Assembly (NCBI GenBank): GCA_020348445.1
Contig: CP070751.1
Coordinates: 4,812,506-4,876,505, forward strand
Origin: Thermoplasmata archaeon
GTDB taxonomy: Archaea; Thermoplasmatota; Thermoplasmata; GCA-020350865
DNA length: 64,000 bases
Direction: 5' to 3'
Positions within the stretch are counted from its first letter, which is position 1; every line of letters starts with the position of its first letter. The position numbers and the translations under genes were made by a program. Positions 16,278-24,842 of the stretch are shown one piece after another. The notes beneath the pieces are model-generated. The model was given only the letters and a program-made list of their open reading frames with translations, was not told the origin of the DNA and searched no databases.

Positions 16278-16934
16278 TCAGGAATATCCGGCCATTATAT
16301 CGTCAAGTATTCTTCCCTCGGCTTTTCTCAAATGCTGCATCAGTGTGGCTTTACTGACGTTGACCTTTTTTGATAACTGTTCGCTATTGATTTTTTTAGG
16401 GTAGTTATAATATCCGAACTTGTATGCAGCAACAAGAACCTCTCTTTGTTTGTCAGTTAAAATCGAAAGAATATCCTGCCTTTGGTAAGCTGCCTTTTTG
16501 AATGACATATTCAATATTTTACTGCCCTCTTTTCTAAATATCTCGACCAATTTAGTAAGATTTTCATTTTCGCCTATGCAACTATATGTGACTTTTTTTT
16601 CTGAAATTATTGTGGGAGTTGTACTAATTAAATCTAGATCTAGTTCTCTGAAAGAATCCATTTTATCCTCGGTTTCAAAGTATTTAACAAGACATGTATG
16701 TTTATTACCCTCGGATTTTATAACACTCAGTATTTCCATTTTCCCTATGGATTTTATATCATCAATAGATAAATCCTCTTTTAATATACATTCGATCAGA
16801 TCTACACATATTCCTTCCTCATAGTCGATCTTCAGCGCCTCCAAAATCTCATAAGAATGGACCTTTTCAAACATTGGCTTTAGTTCCTCTCTACCCTTTT
16901 CATCCAATTCTATTTCGATGGTCAATTTTCTCAT
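16278..16934 (-). CDS. HTH_10-family transcriptional regulator (regulator E)
   Basis: The product has 218 residues. It differs from regulators A-D in EALKIDYEEGICVDLIECIL and SIDDIKSIGKMEIL, stretches it shares with regulator F, so E and F form a subgroup. YSCIGENENL is intact. The DNA-binding domain reads LTDKQREVLVAAYKFGYYNY then KINSEQLSKKVNVSKATLMQ. Its promoter is operator copy 7, at 26 bp rather than 21 bp from the ATG. Operator copy 9 before the ABC transporter is its near duplicate. Confidence 0.92.
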   Translation of the reverse strand: MRKLTIEIELDEKGREELKPMFEKVHSYEILEALKIDYEEGICVDLIECILKEDLSIDDIKSIGKMEILSVIKSEGNKHTCLVKYFETEDKMDSFRELDLDLISTTPTIISEKKVTYSCIGENENLTKLVEIFRKEGSKILNMSFKKAAYQRQDILSILTDKQREVLVAAYKFGYYNYPKKINSEQLSKKVNVSKATLMQHLRKAEGRILDDIMAGYS

Positions 16935-16959
16935 TATATCATCTACAGAATCAACTTCT

Positions 16960-17000
16960 GGGTATATAAACTATCATACATGTACGGCTCAAATTCCTTG
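16960..17000. promoter_or_regulatory. Bidirectional promoter/operator motif, copy 7 (regulator E)
   Basis: The copy reads GGGTATATAAACTATCAT, ACATGTACGG, CTCAAATTCC. The plus-strand small gene starts 79 bp from the first base. This copy and copy 9 differ at about one base in the first 33, and the similarity continues loosely through the leader to GGTGATCAA. Confidence 0.75.
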
Positions 17001-17038
17001 TATTTTCTAGAGCATACACTAAATTAAGGGTGATCAAG

Positions 17039-17170
17039 ATGGAACAAAAACCGAAAAACAAAATCGGCGGATGGATTCCTGGATGGAATCTTCATCGTGT
17101 CTTTGAAAGTGAGAAAGTGGAATACCACCTGAATGGTTGGTCATTTGCAAAACCGAAAATAGCAGTATGA
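17039..17170 (+). CDS. Small hypothetical protein (43 residues)
   Basis: ATG 17039 follows GGGTGATCAAG. The product starts EQKPKNKIGGWIPGWNLHRV and continues with SEKVEYHLNGWSFAKP; it is basic with three tryptophans. No family was recognised. It is the plus-strand gene immediately behind operator copy 7, in the position that small genes take near regulators A, B and C, and MDR4 follows 34 bp later. Confidence 0.45.
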   Translation: MEQKPKNKIGGWIPGWNLHRVFESEKVEYHLNGWSFAKPKIAV

Positions 17171-17203
17171 AACAGGGACAATGATTTCTAGTAGGTGAAC
17201 ATT

Positions 17204-18139
17204 ATGGTAAAGAACGAAGTGAAAGTAAGTGAGGATATGAAAGCTATTGTATGTGAAAAATTCGGACCACCGGAAGTTCTTAAGCTAAAAGAGGTTCCAA
17301 AACCCACACCCAAGGACAATGAGATATTGGTAAAAATCCATGCAGGAACTGTAACACGAGGGGACCTGCACTTGCGAGGTGCCAATCTTGGGATCAGGTT
17401 CCTCATGCTGATTCTTGGATACAAACAAAAGAAAATAACGGGTCACGAGTTGGCAGGGGAGGTTGAAGCTGTGGGTAAGGACGTTAAAAAGTTCAAAAAA
17501 GGTGACCATGTTTTTGGAACCTCCACTGGATTGATTACCGGTGGTAATGCCGAGTTCATATGTCTGCCTGAAGAATGGAAGAAAGGAGTGGTAGCAACAA
17601 AACCAGCAAACATAACCTTTGAAGAAGCCGCTGCTGTTCCTATCGGTGGAATGACCGCATTACACCTTCTTAGAAAAGGAAATATCCAAAAGGGGCAAAA
17701 GGTCCTTGTATATGGTGCTTCCGGAAGCGTGGGTTCGTACGCAGTTCAGCTGGCAAAGCACTTGGGGGCGGAAGTAACCGGTGTTTGCAGCACCTCGAAT
17801 CTGGAAATGGTGAAGTCCCTGGGAGCGGATTCGGTAATTGATTACAAAAAAGAGGATTTCACAAAAAGCGATCAAAAATATAATTTGATCTTCGATGCTG
17901 TTGGTAAGATTCCCCGTTCAAAAAGAAAAAGGTCGCTTGCCCAAAACGGGTGTTATATATCCATTATGTCCTTAACAACCGAAACCACTGAAAAACTGAT
18001 TTATCTCAAAAAGCTTGTGGAGGCGGGAGAACTAAAAGCGGCTATAGACAGGAGTTATCTATTGGAACAGACGGCTGAGGCCCACAGATATGTTGAAAAG
18101 GGACACAAAAAGGGAAATGTGGTGATCAAAGTTAGATGA
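17204..18139 (+). CDS. Zinc-free MDR oxidoreductase 4
   Basis: About 311 residues. ATG 17204 follows TAGGTGAAC and adds 11 residues before the usual MKAIV start; ATG 17237 is the alternative. Landmarks are [38 protein letters not shown] and the nucleotide site [19 protein letters not shown]. The closest paralogue is MDR8, with the same [15 protein letters not shown] and LAKH sequences. It may be expressed from operator copy 7 with the 43-residue gene. A short coiled-coil gene follows 20 bp later. Confidence 0.87.
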   Translation: MVKNEVKVSEDMKAIVCEKFGPPEVLKLKEVPKPTPKDNEILVKIHAGTVTRGDLHLRGANLGIRFLMLILGYKQKKITGHELAGEVEAVGKDVKKFKKGDHVFGTSTGLITGGNAEFICLPEEWKKGVVATKPANITFEEAAAVPIGGMTALHLLRKGNIQKGQKVLVYGASGSVGSYAVQLAKHLGAEVTGVCSTSNLEMVKSLGADSVIDYKKEDFTKSDQKYNLIFDAVGKIPRSKRKRSLAQNGCYISIMSLTTETTEKLIYLKKLVEAGELKAAIDRSYLLEQTAEAHRYVEKGHKKGNVVIKVR

Positions 18140-18159
18140 ATATGGAAGGAGATAGATAA

Positions 18160-18360
18160 TTGACCAATAAGGAAGATAATGAGAGACAAAATCGGTTGAG
18201 AGAGATCGAAGATAGAAAGATAGAGATCCTATTGGAAATCCCCAATGTTAAAGAGAATACTGAAAAGATATCTGAACTTAACTCTGAATATGTACAATTG
18301 GGTGACGAATATTATAATTTGAAAATTGAATTGATAAAGGCAAAATCACAATCAAATTGA
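18160..18360 (+). CDS. Small coiled-coil protein (66 residues)
   Basis: The TTG start is supported by AAGGAGAT six bases upstream. The whole sequence is charged and helical (RQNRLREIEDRKIEILLEI, then ENTEKISELNSEYVQLGDEY), with hydrophobic residues spaced as in a two-stranded coiled coil, and no cysteines. No family was recognised. It closes the MDR4 transcript. Confidence 0.6.
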   Translation: MTNKEDNERQNRLREIEDRKIEILLEIPNVKENTEKISELNSEYVQLGDEYYNLKIELIKAKSQSN

Positions 18361-18415
18361 AGGATGCTATTTACCACTAATTGCTAATCAAAGATCATTG
18401 AGATTTTAAAAAATA

Positions 18416-18424
18416 ATATATAAA
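18416..18424 (+). promoter_or_regulatory. TATA box of the FAD oxidoreductase gene
   Basis: ATATATAAA is centred 27 bp before ATG 18447 and no ribosome binding site lies between them, which fits a leaderless archaeal transcript. Confidence 0.6.
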
Positions 18425-18446
18425 TGTATTATAATAAGGCAGTTCT

Positions 18447-19964
18447 ATGAAAAAATCCATAATTATCATAGGAGCTGGAGTTGCAGGCCTATCTGCAGGA
18501 TGCTATGGGCAGATGAACGGCTATAATACTCAAATTTTCGAGATGCACACCTTGCCTGGCGGTGTTTGCACTACCTGGAAACGCAAGGGCTACAAAATAG
18601 ACGGCTGTATTCACTGGCTAACTGGTATTAAACCCGAAACTGATTTCTATCAGATATGGGAAGAATTGGGTGTATTACCCAACAGTAACATAATCGAACA
18701 CGAAGAGTACGCCCGGATTGAAGGAAAGGATGGCAAAGTTTTTATTGTCTACTCTGACATCGATCGACTGGAACAGCATATGAAGGAGCTTGCTCCCGAG
18801 GATAAGGATTTGATTGAGGACTTTTGCAATGGAATTCGAAAGATGATGGATTTTCACATACCCTGGGAAAAGGCAGCCGATCTATTCGGTCCATTAGATG
18901 TAATCAAATTAATGAAAAGTATGATCCCCTTTGGAGGGATCTTTCGAAAGTGGGGCAATAAAACAATCCAGGATGTTGCCCAGCGCTTTAAAAATCCATT
19001 CATGCGGGAGGCTTTTCCCTATATATTTAACCTCGAAAACCCGCCTGAATTCCCAATATTGGCTGTAATGAAGACTTTTGCATGGATGAACCAGAAAACA
19101 ATTGGCTATCCCATAGGAGGCTCCTTAGAGCTCGCTCGAGTTATAGAGCAGCGTTATCTTTCTTTGGGTGGTAAGATTAACTATAAGTCACGGGTTGTAA
19201 AGATCTTGGTAGAAAATAACAAGGCAGTGGGTGTGCGGCTGGCTGATGGAAGTGAGCACCGTGCTAACATCGTCGTCTCTGCAGCTGATGGTCGTACCAC
19301 CATTTTTGATATGCTGGATGGTAAGTATATCAATAAAAAGGTCAGGGGTTATTATGAAAAACTCGGTCTCTTTGCACCGTTGATTTATATAGGTCTGGGT
19401 GTAAACCACCCGTATGAAGAGATACCGTCAACAGTAACAGGGATAAATTTTCCCTTCGATAAACCCATCAAGATTGGAGAGAGGGAACGGAACCACTTAA
19501 GTGTACAGTTTTATACCTTTGATCCTACCTTGGCCCCTGAGGGCAAGACATTTGTGAGAGTCCATTTTCCCTCAGATTATGACTACTGGGAAAAACTAAA
19601 GAAGGACTCAAAGCTCTACAAAGCCGAAAAGGAGAAGATTGCACAAAAAGTGATTGCCCAACTTGATGCACGTTTTCCAGGATTTGCCGCTGATGTAGAG
19701 ATGCATGATGTGGCAACACCAATGACCTGGGTACGCTACACAGGTAACTGGCGGGGCAGTTTTGAGGGTTGGATAGAAACACCAAAGACAATGAGGATGC
19801 GTATGAGTCAAATGCTGCCTGGTCTTTCTAACTTCTATATGGCAGGGCAATGGGTTCAACCAGGGGGCAGCATCCCCGCCGTGGCAGTGTCGGGTCGAAA
19901 TGCTGTTCAAATAATTTGTAAAAAGGACAAGAAGGAGTTTATGACATCTAAGCCAGCAAAATAA
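18447..19964 (+). CDS. Phytoene-desaturase/carotenoid-isomerase-like FAD oxidoreductase
   Basis: The product has 505 residues. The N-terminal FAD-binding motif is IIIIGAGVAGLSAGCYGQMN, followed by GGVCTTWKRKGYKIDGCIHW, the substrate-side signature of CrtI/CrtISO-type enzymes. A second nucleotide segment is ANIVVSAADGRTTIF (~275), and the C-terminus has the closing FAD motif FYMAGQWVQPGGSIPAVAVS. Such enzymes desaturate, isomerise or saturate polyprenoid chains; related archaeal proteins also act on membrane lipids. The substrate is not decided by sequence. It is a monocistronic gene with its own TATA box, convergent with regulator F. Confidence 0.85.
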   Translation: MKKSIIIIGAGVAGLSAGCYGQMNGYNTQIFEMHTLPGGVCTTWKRKGYKIDGCIHWLTGIKPETDFYQIWEELGVLPNSNIIEHEEYARIEGKDGKVFIVYSDIDRLEQHMKELAPEDKDLIEDFCNGIRKMMDFHIPWEKAADLFGPLDVIKLMKSMIPFGGIFRKWGNKTIQDVAQRFKNPFMREAFPYIFNLENPPEFPILAVMKTFAWMNQKTIGYPIGGSLELARVIEQRYLSLGGKINYKSRVVKILVENNKAVGVRLADGSEHRANIVVSAADGRTTIFDMLDGKYINKKVRGYYEKLGLFAPLIYIGLGVNHPYEEIPSTVTGINFPFDKPIKIGERERNHLSVQFYTFDPTLAPEGKTFVRVHFPSDYDYWEKLKKDSKLYKAEKEKIAQKVIAQLDARFPGFAADVEMHDVATPMTWVRYTGNWRGSFEGWIETPKTMRMRMSQMLPGLSNFYMAGQWVQPGGSIPAVAVSGRNAVQIICKKDKKEFMTSKPAK

Positions 19965-19976
19965 TACTTGTTACCA

Positions 19977-20639
19977 TCATTCTGACAAATACCCTGCAAA
20001 TATATTAGCCATGAGCCGTCCTTCCGCTTTTCTCATGTGCTGAACTAATGTTGCCTTACTTAAATTGACCTTTTTGGCTAATTGTTCGCTATTGATCTTC
20101 TTGGGATAATCATAATATCCATGCTTGTTGGCTGCAATGAGGATATCCCTTTGTTTGTCAGTTAAAATCGATATAATATCCTGCTTTTGGTATACTGCCT
20201 TTTTGAATGACATATTTGTAATCGTGCCTCCATATTTTTTTACCAGTTCTACAAATTTGGTAAGGTTCTCATTCTCACCTATATATGATACTGTACATTT
20301 ATCTTCTGTAACTATACTTGGTGTTGATAATATTAAATCGAGGTCAAATTCTTTGAATAACTCCATAGACTCTTCCTCTTCAAAGTATTTTATCAGGCAG
20401 GTGTGTGTATTGCCCTCGGATTTTAAAACGCTCATAATTTCCATTTTGCCTATGGATTTCACATCATCAATGGATATGCCCTCTTTTAATTGCACTTCGA
20501 TGAGATCCACACATAATCCTTCTTCGTAGTTACACTTCAACATATCCAAGATCTGATAAGAGTGGATTTTTTCAAATATAGGTTTTTGCGCTTCTTTTAC
20601 CGTCTCATAGGGTTTGAATTCCAGAATTAACTTTCTCAT
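19977..20639 (-). CDS. HTH_10-family transcriptional regulator (regulator F)
   Basis: The product has 220 residues and is the sister of regulator E (VDLIEVQLKEGISIDDVKSI). The DNA-binding domain is intact: LTDKQRDILIAANKHGYYDY then KINSEQLAKKVNLSKATLVQ. Oddities are in the sensor part: the otherwise invariant YSCIG reads VSYIG, so that cysteine is missing, while a Cys appears four residues earlier (DKCTVSYIG). The conserved Glu-Cys after DLI reads Glu-Val. Its promoter motif (copy 8) is also degenerate in the right half. It may be drifting in signal or target. Confidence 0.9.
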   Translation of the reverse strand: MRKLILEFKPYETVKEAQKPIFEKIHSYQILDMLKCNYEEGLCVDLIEVQLKEGISIDDVKSIGKMEIMSVLKSEGNTHTCLIKYFEEEESMELFKEFDLDLILSTPSIVTEDKCTVSYIGENENLTKFVELVKKYGGTITNMSFKKAVYQKQDIISILTDKQRDILIAANKHGYYDYPKKINSEQLAKKVNLSKATLVQHMRKAEGRLMANIFAGYLSE

Positions 20640-20659
20640 GGGTATCCAAATGAGGTATA

Positions 20660-20699
20660 GGGTATTTAAACTGCTTGTTTAGGTCATTTCGGGCCATTT
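20660..20699. promoter_or_regulatory. Promoter/operator motif, copy 8, right half degenerate (regulator F)
   Basis: The left part GGGTATTTAAACTGC stands 21 bp from the ATG of regulator F as in the other modules. The right part (TTGTTTAGGTCATTTCGGGC) has lost GGCTCAAAT. There is no plus-strand gene at the usual 80-95 bp. Confidence 0.55.
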
Positions 20700-20950
20700 C
20701 AGAGGTAGGGGATACAATCTAGATTGCTCTTTATGTATAGTGTGTATATAGTTATTAGATGGTTTGCAGCCGATTTTCAAGGGATTTTCACCTTTTTTTC
20801 AAATAAGTTTGAAATTTCAATATATAAACCCGGGCGCAATAGCCTCAAATAGTGATAAAAATGAGAGAATTTGAGCATATATCGCCCCCTCAAAATGCCC
20901 TTGAAAATGAGAAATTCACAAGAATTTTGCCCGGATTTCAAAAAACGTCT
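20700..20950. other. Noncoding stretch with 11 bp inverted repeat and internal TATA box
   Basis: No convincing gene is present. ATTTTCAAGGG (20773-20783) is repeated inverted as CCCTTGAAAAT (20898-20908), and between them AATATATAAACCCGGGCG (~20818) combines a TATA box with a CCCGGG palindrome. A 68-codon minus-strand frame (20777-20983) covers the region but lacks a ribosome binding site. The block could be a structured RNA, a remnant of a mobile element or a second promoter. Confidence 0.35.
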
Positions 20951-20988
20951 GGGTATATAAACTATCATATATGTACGGCTCAAATTTT
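20951..20988. promoter_or_regulatory. Promoter/operator motif, copy 9 (upstream of ABC exporter)
   Basis: The copy reads GGGTATATAAACTATCAT, ATATGTACGG, CTCAAATTTT. It is almost identical to copy 7 and lies 82 bp before the ATG of the ABC ATPase at 21033. No regulator gene starts on its left side. Confidence 0.72.
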
Positions 20989-21032
20989 GAATATTTTTCT
21001 GATTATACTCTGAATTAGAATATGGTGATCAA

Positions 21033-21863
21033 ATGGAAGCGACAATAGAAGTAACAAAAACGGCGCACTTCGATGCGCAAAACAGTGCGATGATCGGGTT
21101 TGAGACCTGGTCTGGGGAAAGTGAGAACAATGGATCGATTGTAAGGTCCAATGGGTTAAAAAAGACCTATGACACTGGTAGAACAAAAGTTGAGGCCCTG
21201 AAAGGAGTAAGTATTTCCATAAAAAAGGGCGAAATGGTTGCAATAATGGGCCCTTCGGGATGCGGAAAGACCACACTTCTTAACACCTTGTCAGGTTTGG
21301 ATTCAATAACTGAAGGCGATGTAATGGTTGACGGGGTCAGCCTAAATCAGCTTTCAGACAATGAGAAAACTGACATCAGGGCAAAGAAGATGGGCTTCAT
21401 CTTTCAGTTCTACAACCTCCTGCCTGTTCTTGAGGCAGTGGAGAACGTGGAGCTGCCTCTGCTGCTTTCCGGTGTAAAGCCCAAGGAGGCAAGGAAGAGA
21501 GCCGAACAGATGCTTGCACTAGTCGGTCTCAAAGGAATGGAGCATCAGAGGCCTGCAGAGCTTTCAGGTGGCCAGAGGCAGAGAGTGACCATAGCAAGAG
21601 CCCTTGTGAACAATCCAGCAATTGTCTGGGGAGACGAACCCACTGGGGATCTGGACTCCAACACAAGCCAGGAGATAATGGATCTCTTGTGCAGGTTGAA
21701 CAGAGAAAACAACCAGACATTTGTGATAGTAACCCACGACCTGAATGTGGCAAAGAGGGCTCACAGGATAATAACAATGAGGAACGGAAGGGTGCACGAG
21801 GAGCTTCCTCCAGGCGTTTTGCCAACAATGGAGTTCCTTGAGGGATCCATGGAAAACCAGTAG
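21033..21863 (+). CDS. MacB/LolD-type ABC transporter ATP-binding protein (first system)
   Basis: The product has 276 residues. An unusual N-terminal extension of ~35 residues precedes the ATPase domain. Walker A is GPSGCGKTT (~residue 76), the Q-loop [10 protein letters not shown], the signature [16 protein letters not shown], Walker [14 protein letters not shown] and the switch His in VTHD. This is the class that powers FtsX-type permeases in lipoprotein, peptide or drug export rather than import. GGTGATCAA precedes the ATG. The gene abuts its permease. Its DNA is visibly richer in G and C than the flanking MDR genes. Confidence 0.92.
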   Translation: MEATIEVTKTAHFDAQNSAMIGFETWSGESENNGSIVRSNGLKKTYDTGRTKVEALKGVSISIKKGEMVAIMGPSGCGKTTLLNTLSGLDSITEGDVMVDGVSLNQLSDNEKTDIRAKKMGFIFQFYNLLPVLEAVENVELPLLLSGVKPKEARKRAEQMLALVGLKGMEHQRPAELSGGQRQRVTIARALVNNPAIVWGDEPTGDLDSNTSQEIMDLLCRLNRENNQTFVIVTHDLNVAKRAHRIITMRNGRVHEELPPGVLPTMEFLEGSMENQ

Positions 21864-21872
21864 GTGAGGAAC

Positions 21873-24755
21873 ATGGATTTCGCAGTGTTATTAACCGTTA
21901 TATTCGCCGTAGTTCTTACGGCGATACTATTATCTGGAGCCCGAAACAGAATAACGTTCAAGATGGGGATGAGGAACATCTGGAGAAGGAAAGTGAACAC
22001 AGTCATTATTCTGTCAGGGCTAATGGTTGGGACGATCATCATCTCCTCGTCCTTTGTTGTCAGGGACACAATGAACGAGTTTGTCACTGACAGTGTTTAT
22101 GATACTTATTATATGGATGATGTAGTCCTTGTGGGAAAGGCCGTAAACGGCGAGGAAGTGTATTTCAACCAGGAAGTAATGGACGATGTCGAGGCTGTTT
22201 GTGGAAAGAACGCAGATGGAGGGCGGGGATATATTAAAGACGAGGTTTCCTTGTCTCACCCGGCCGCGTCCTTGTTCGAGCCAGTTGTGACCATAAACGG
22301 CGTTGGCTACGAGACATCATCCGCTTTCGGACCTTTTGTAAGCAATGGAAACGAGGTAGAAATATCAAGTAACGAGCTTTGGGTGGGAGAAAACCTTGCA
22401 GAGGACCTTGATATAACTTCAGGGAGCTTGGTCATAATCTACGCCATGGGAGCTCAGCACAACATGCTTGTAACAGGAATACTGGATGCTGAAGGAAGGA
22501 CAGAGGATGGTAATGGCATCTTCGTTGCCTTAGAGACTGCTCAGACCATGCTTAACGAGCCCGGCAGGATCAATATGATTGCAATCTCAAATCCTGGTGG
22601 TGTCCGAGATTCAGTTGGTGAAGAGCAGGTAATTGATGCAATTGATGAGGCTGATCTTAAGGATGGAAGCATCACGATAGAGGTTCTTTCCAGCAAGAAG
22701 GCAGATATAGAACTTGAAAAGGAAGCAGCTGAGGGATTCACGAGCATTTTCTTGTTCCTAGGGGTTTTCAGTATCATTACTGGAGTCATTCTAATAATCA
22801 ACATCTTTGTGATGCTTGGTGAGGAGAGAAAATCAGAGATGGGAATGGCAAGAGCCCTTGGCATGCGCCAGAAGGTCCTTAGGAAGCTCTACCTTTATGA
22901 AGGAACAGGATACGCGGTGTTCGCATCCTTTTTAGGAGCCATAATAGGTATCGGGGTCGGTTACGGTGTCATGTATTTCATAAGTGAGTTCATGACTTCT
23001 CCACAACCTGGTGTGCAGTGGAGTTTACTTGAACACTTCACCTATACAGCAGACGGCCTGATAACTGCATTTGTCATGGGATTCTTCATCACCCTTACAA
23101 CCATAATTATTACATCAAGCAGGATAAGTAAAATCAACATCATCAGAGCTGTCCGCAACATCCCTGAGCCTCCAATTGACAAGGGAAGCAAGAAGATGTT
23201 CAGGACTGGATTTGTACTTATTATACTTGGAGCATTACTTGCACTCATGGCTTATTCAGCAGGCGGCCCTGGAACCATGGCATTGTTTGCCGGCGGCATA
23301 ACATCGATCATCTTCGGAACCGGCCTGATACTGAGAAGGTATGTGGGAGATAGAATTGCAATGACCCTGGCAGGAATTGTAGTTCTGGTTATGTTGTCTC
23401 TTCCATTCGAAGCCTGGCCCGGACACCTCGTAGGTGATATGGATATGTTCATCCTAGGTGGTATGTTCAGGATCCTTTCAGCCCTGATGGTTATAATGTT
23501 CAACAGCGACTATGTTGTAAAGTTCATCTCTTTCATTGCAGGCAAGGGAAAGAACGGAAGAAAGGCTCTAGTGAAGATAGCCATCTCCTATCCATTGACA
23601 TCAAAATTCAGAACCGGAATGACAGTGGCAATGTTCGCTTTAATAATCTTCGTGATTACAATAATGCAGGTAATGGTGGGGATGTTCAGCTACAACATTG
23701 ATGCGCAGATTGATGAGGTAAGTGGTGGATACCACATCATTGGAAATACAATCTCCGACACTCCCATCATCATGTTAGAGGAGACCATAGAGCAAAACGA
23801 GCTCCTCGCTCCCGAGGTTGTAGGCTTCTTTGCTCCGATCTCTGGGAACGCAATCATTGAGACTCCTGATTATCCTGACGAGCAACCGTTCCCTAACCAG
23901 TTCGTTGGATTTGATAATGATTCTCTTGAAAATAGCCCCTTCAAGCTTAAAACATACATGGATTCTTACCCTAATGGGGAAGCAGTTTGGAGAGAGCTTA
24001 TGGTCAATGAAAGCGTTGTTGTTGCAGATAGCAGTCTGGCTTATGATGAGTATGCAATGGAAATAACAGGCTACCTGTTGCTTGGTGATAAGATAAATGT
24101 GCTTACTAAGACCGGATCCTATGAGAACCTTACCATCATCGGCTTCATGGATTCCTTTGTTATCAGAGGGATAATACAGCACGAGTCCCTTGTAAAAGAT
24201 GCAGGTATCTATGGCTCTAGCCAGATACTAATAAAGGTTAGGGACGAGGGCAAATCATCAGAAGTTGCCAAGGAGCTTGAAAAGGCATTCCTCGCCAATG
24301 GTCTACAGACCATAGTAATAAGGGAAACCATGGAAGAGCAGCTCGGTGCAATGAATCAGTTCTTTGACCTATTCCAGGCCTATATGAGCATTGGCCTGAT
24401 TGTGGGCATAGCAGGATTGGGCATCATCATAATAAGGGCTGTTACAGAGCGGTTCAAGGAGATTGGGATGATAAGGGCCATAGGCTTCAAGAGAAAGATG
24501 GTACTTTCATCGTTCCTGATAGAATCCACATTTGTTGCGGTCCTAGGGATACTAATAGGCGTTAGTCTGGGAGTAGTCTCTGGTTACAGCTTTTGGCTGG
24601 AGGACTTCAAGGAAATTGGCTGGTCCTTCTACTTGCCTTGGGGAGAGATCGCATTAGTGGGATTCATGGCGCTTGCAGTAAGCCTTCTTTGCACAATCCC
24701 TCCAAGCTACAAGGCAAGCAAGATATCGCCAGCAGAGGCACTGAGGTACGAATAA
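21873..24755 (+). CDS. FtsX/MacB-type ABC transporter permease (first system)
   Basis: About 960 residues. An N-terminal helix is followed by a ~250-residue extracytoplasmic MacB-like domain, a first FtsX domain (LGVFSIITGVILIINIF then EERKSEMGMARALGM), four central helices, a second extracytoplasmic domain (~600-820) and a C-terminal FtsX domain (LIVGIAGLGIIIIRAV, ERFKEIGMIRAIGFKRKM). About twelve membrane helices are expected. It ends ISPAEALRYE, a common ending of this class. ATG 21873 follows GGTGAGG. It works with the ATPase just upstream; the exported substrate is unknown. A terminator follows at 24786. Confidence 0.9.
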   Translation: MDFAVLLTVIFAVVLTAILLSGARNRITFKMGMRNIWRRKVNTVIILSGLMVGTIIISSSFVVRDTMNEFVTDSVYDTYYMDDVVLVGKAVNGEEVYFNQEVMDDVEAVCGKNADGGRGYIKDEVSLSHPAASLFEPVVTINGVGYETSSAFGPFVSNGNEVEISSNELWVGENLAEDLDITSGSLVIIYAMGAQHNMLVTGILDAEGRTEDGNGIFVALETAQTMLNEPGRINMIAISNPGGVRDSVGEEQVIDAIDEADLKDGSITIEVLSSKKADIELEKEAAEGFTSIFLFLGVFSIITGVILIINIFVMLGEERKSEMGMARALGMRQKVLRKLYLYEGTGYAVFASFLGAIIGIGVGYGVMYFISEFMTSPQPGVQWSLLEHFTYTADGLITAFVMGFFITLTTIIITSSRISKINIIRAVRNIPEPPIDKGSKKMFRTGFVLIILGALLALMAYSAGGPGTMALFAGGITSIIFGTGLILRRYVGDRIAMTLAGIVVLVMLSLPFEAWPGHLVGDMDMFILGGMFRILSALMVIMFNSDYVVKFISFIAGKGKNGRKALVKIAISYPLTSKFRTGMTVAMFALIIFVITIMQVMVGMFSYNIDAQIDEVSGGYHIIGNTISDTPIIMLEETIEQNELLAPEVVGFFAPISGNAIIETPDYPDEQPFPNQFVGFDNDSLENSPFKLKTYMDSYPNGEAVWRELMVNESVVVADSSLAYDEYAMEITGYLLLGDKINVLTKTGSYENLTIIGFMDSFVIRGIIQHESLVKDAGIYGSSQILIKVRDEGKSSEVAKELEKAFLANGLQTIVIRETMEEQLGAMNQFFDLFQAYMSIGLIVGIAGLGIIIIRAVTERFKEIGMIRAIGFKRKMVLSSFLIESTFVAVLGILIGVSLGVVSGYSFWLEDFKEIGWSFYLPWGEIALVGFMALAVSLLCTIPPSYKASKISPAEALRYE

Positions 24756-24785
24756 AGCGGGAAAATGATGACCATTTGATCGCCG

Positions 24786-24809
24786 GGGCGGGGGTTCCCC
24801 GCCCTTTTT
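24786..24809 (+). terminator. Hairpin terminator after the first ABC exporter
   Basis: GGGCGGGG pairs perfectly with CCCCGCCC (8 bp stem, 3-base loop GTT) and is followed directly by TTTTT. It is the only strong stem-plus-U-tract seen in the window. Confidence 0.75.
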
Positions 24810-24842
24810 ATATATTTGATTAACATTAAAGAGGTGAAAAAT

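Noticed and set aside
20777..20983. Minus-strand frame of 68 codons
   Set aside because: It has no ribosome binding site, overlaps operator copy 9 and has no recognised domain; it is reported instead as a noncoding block.
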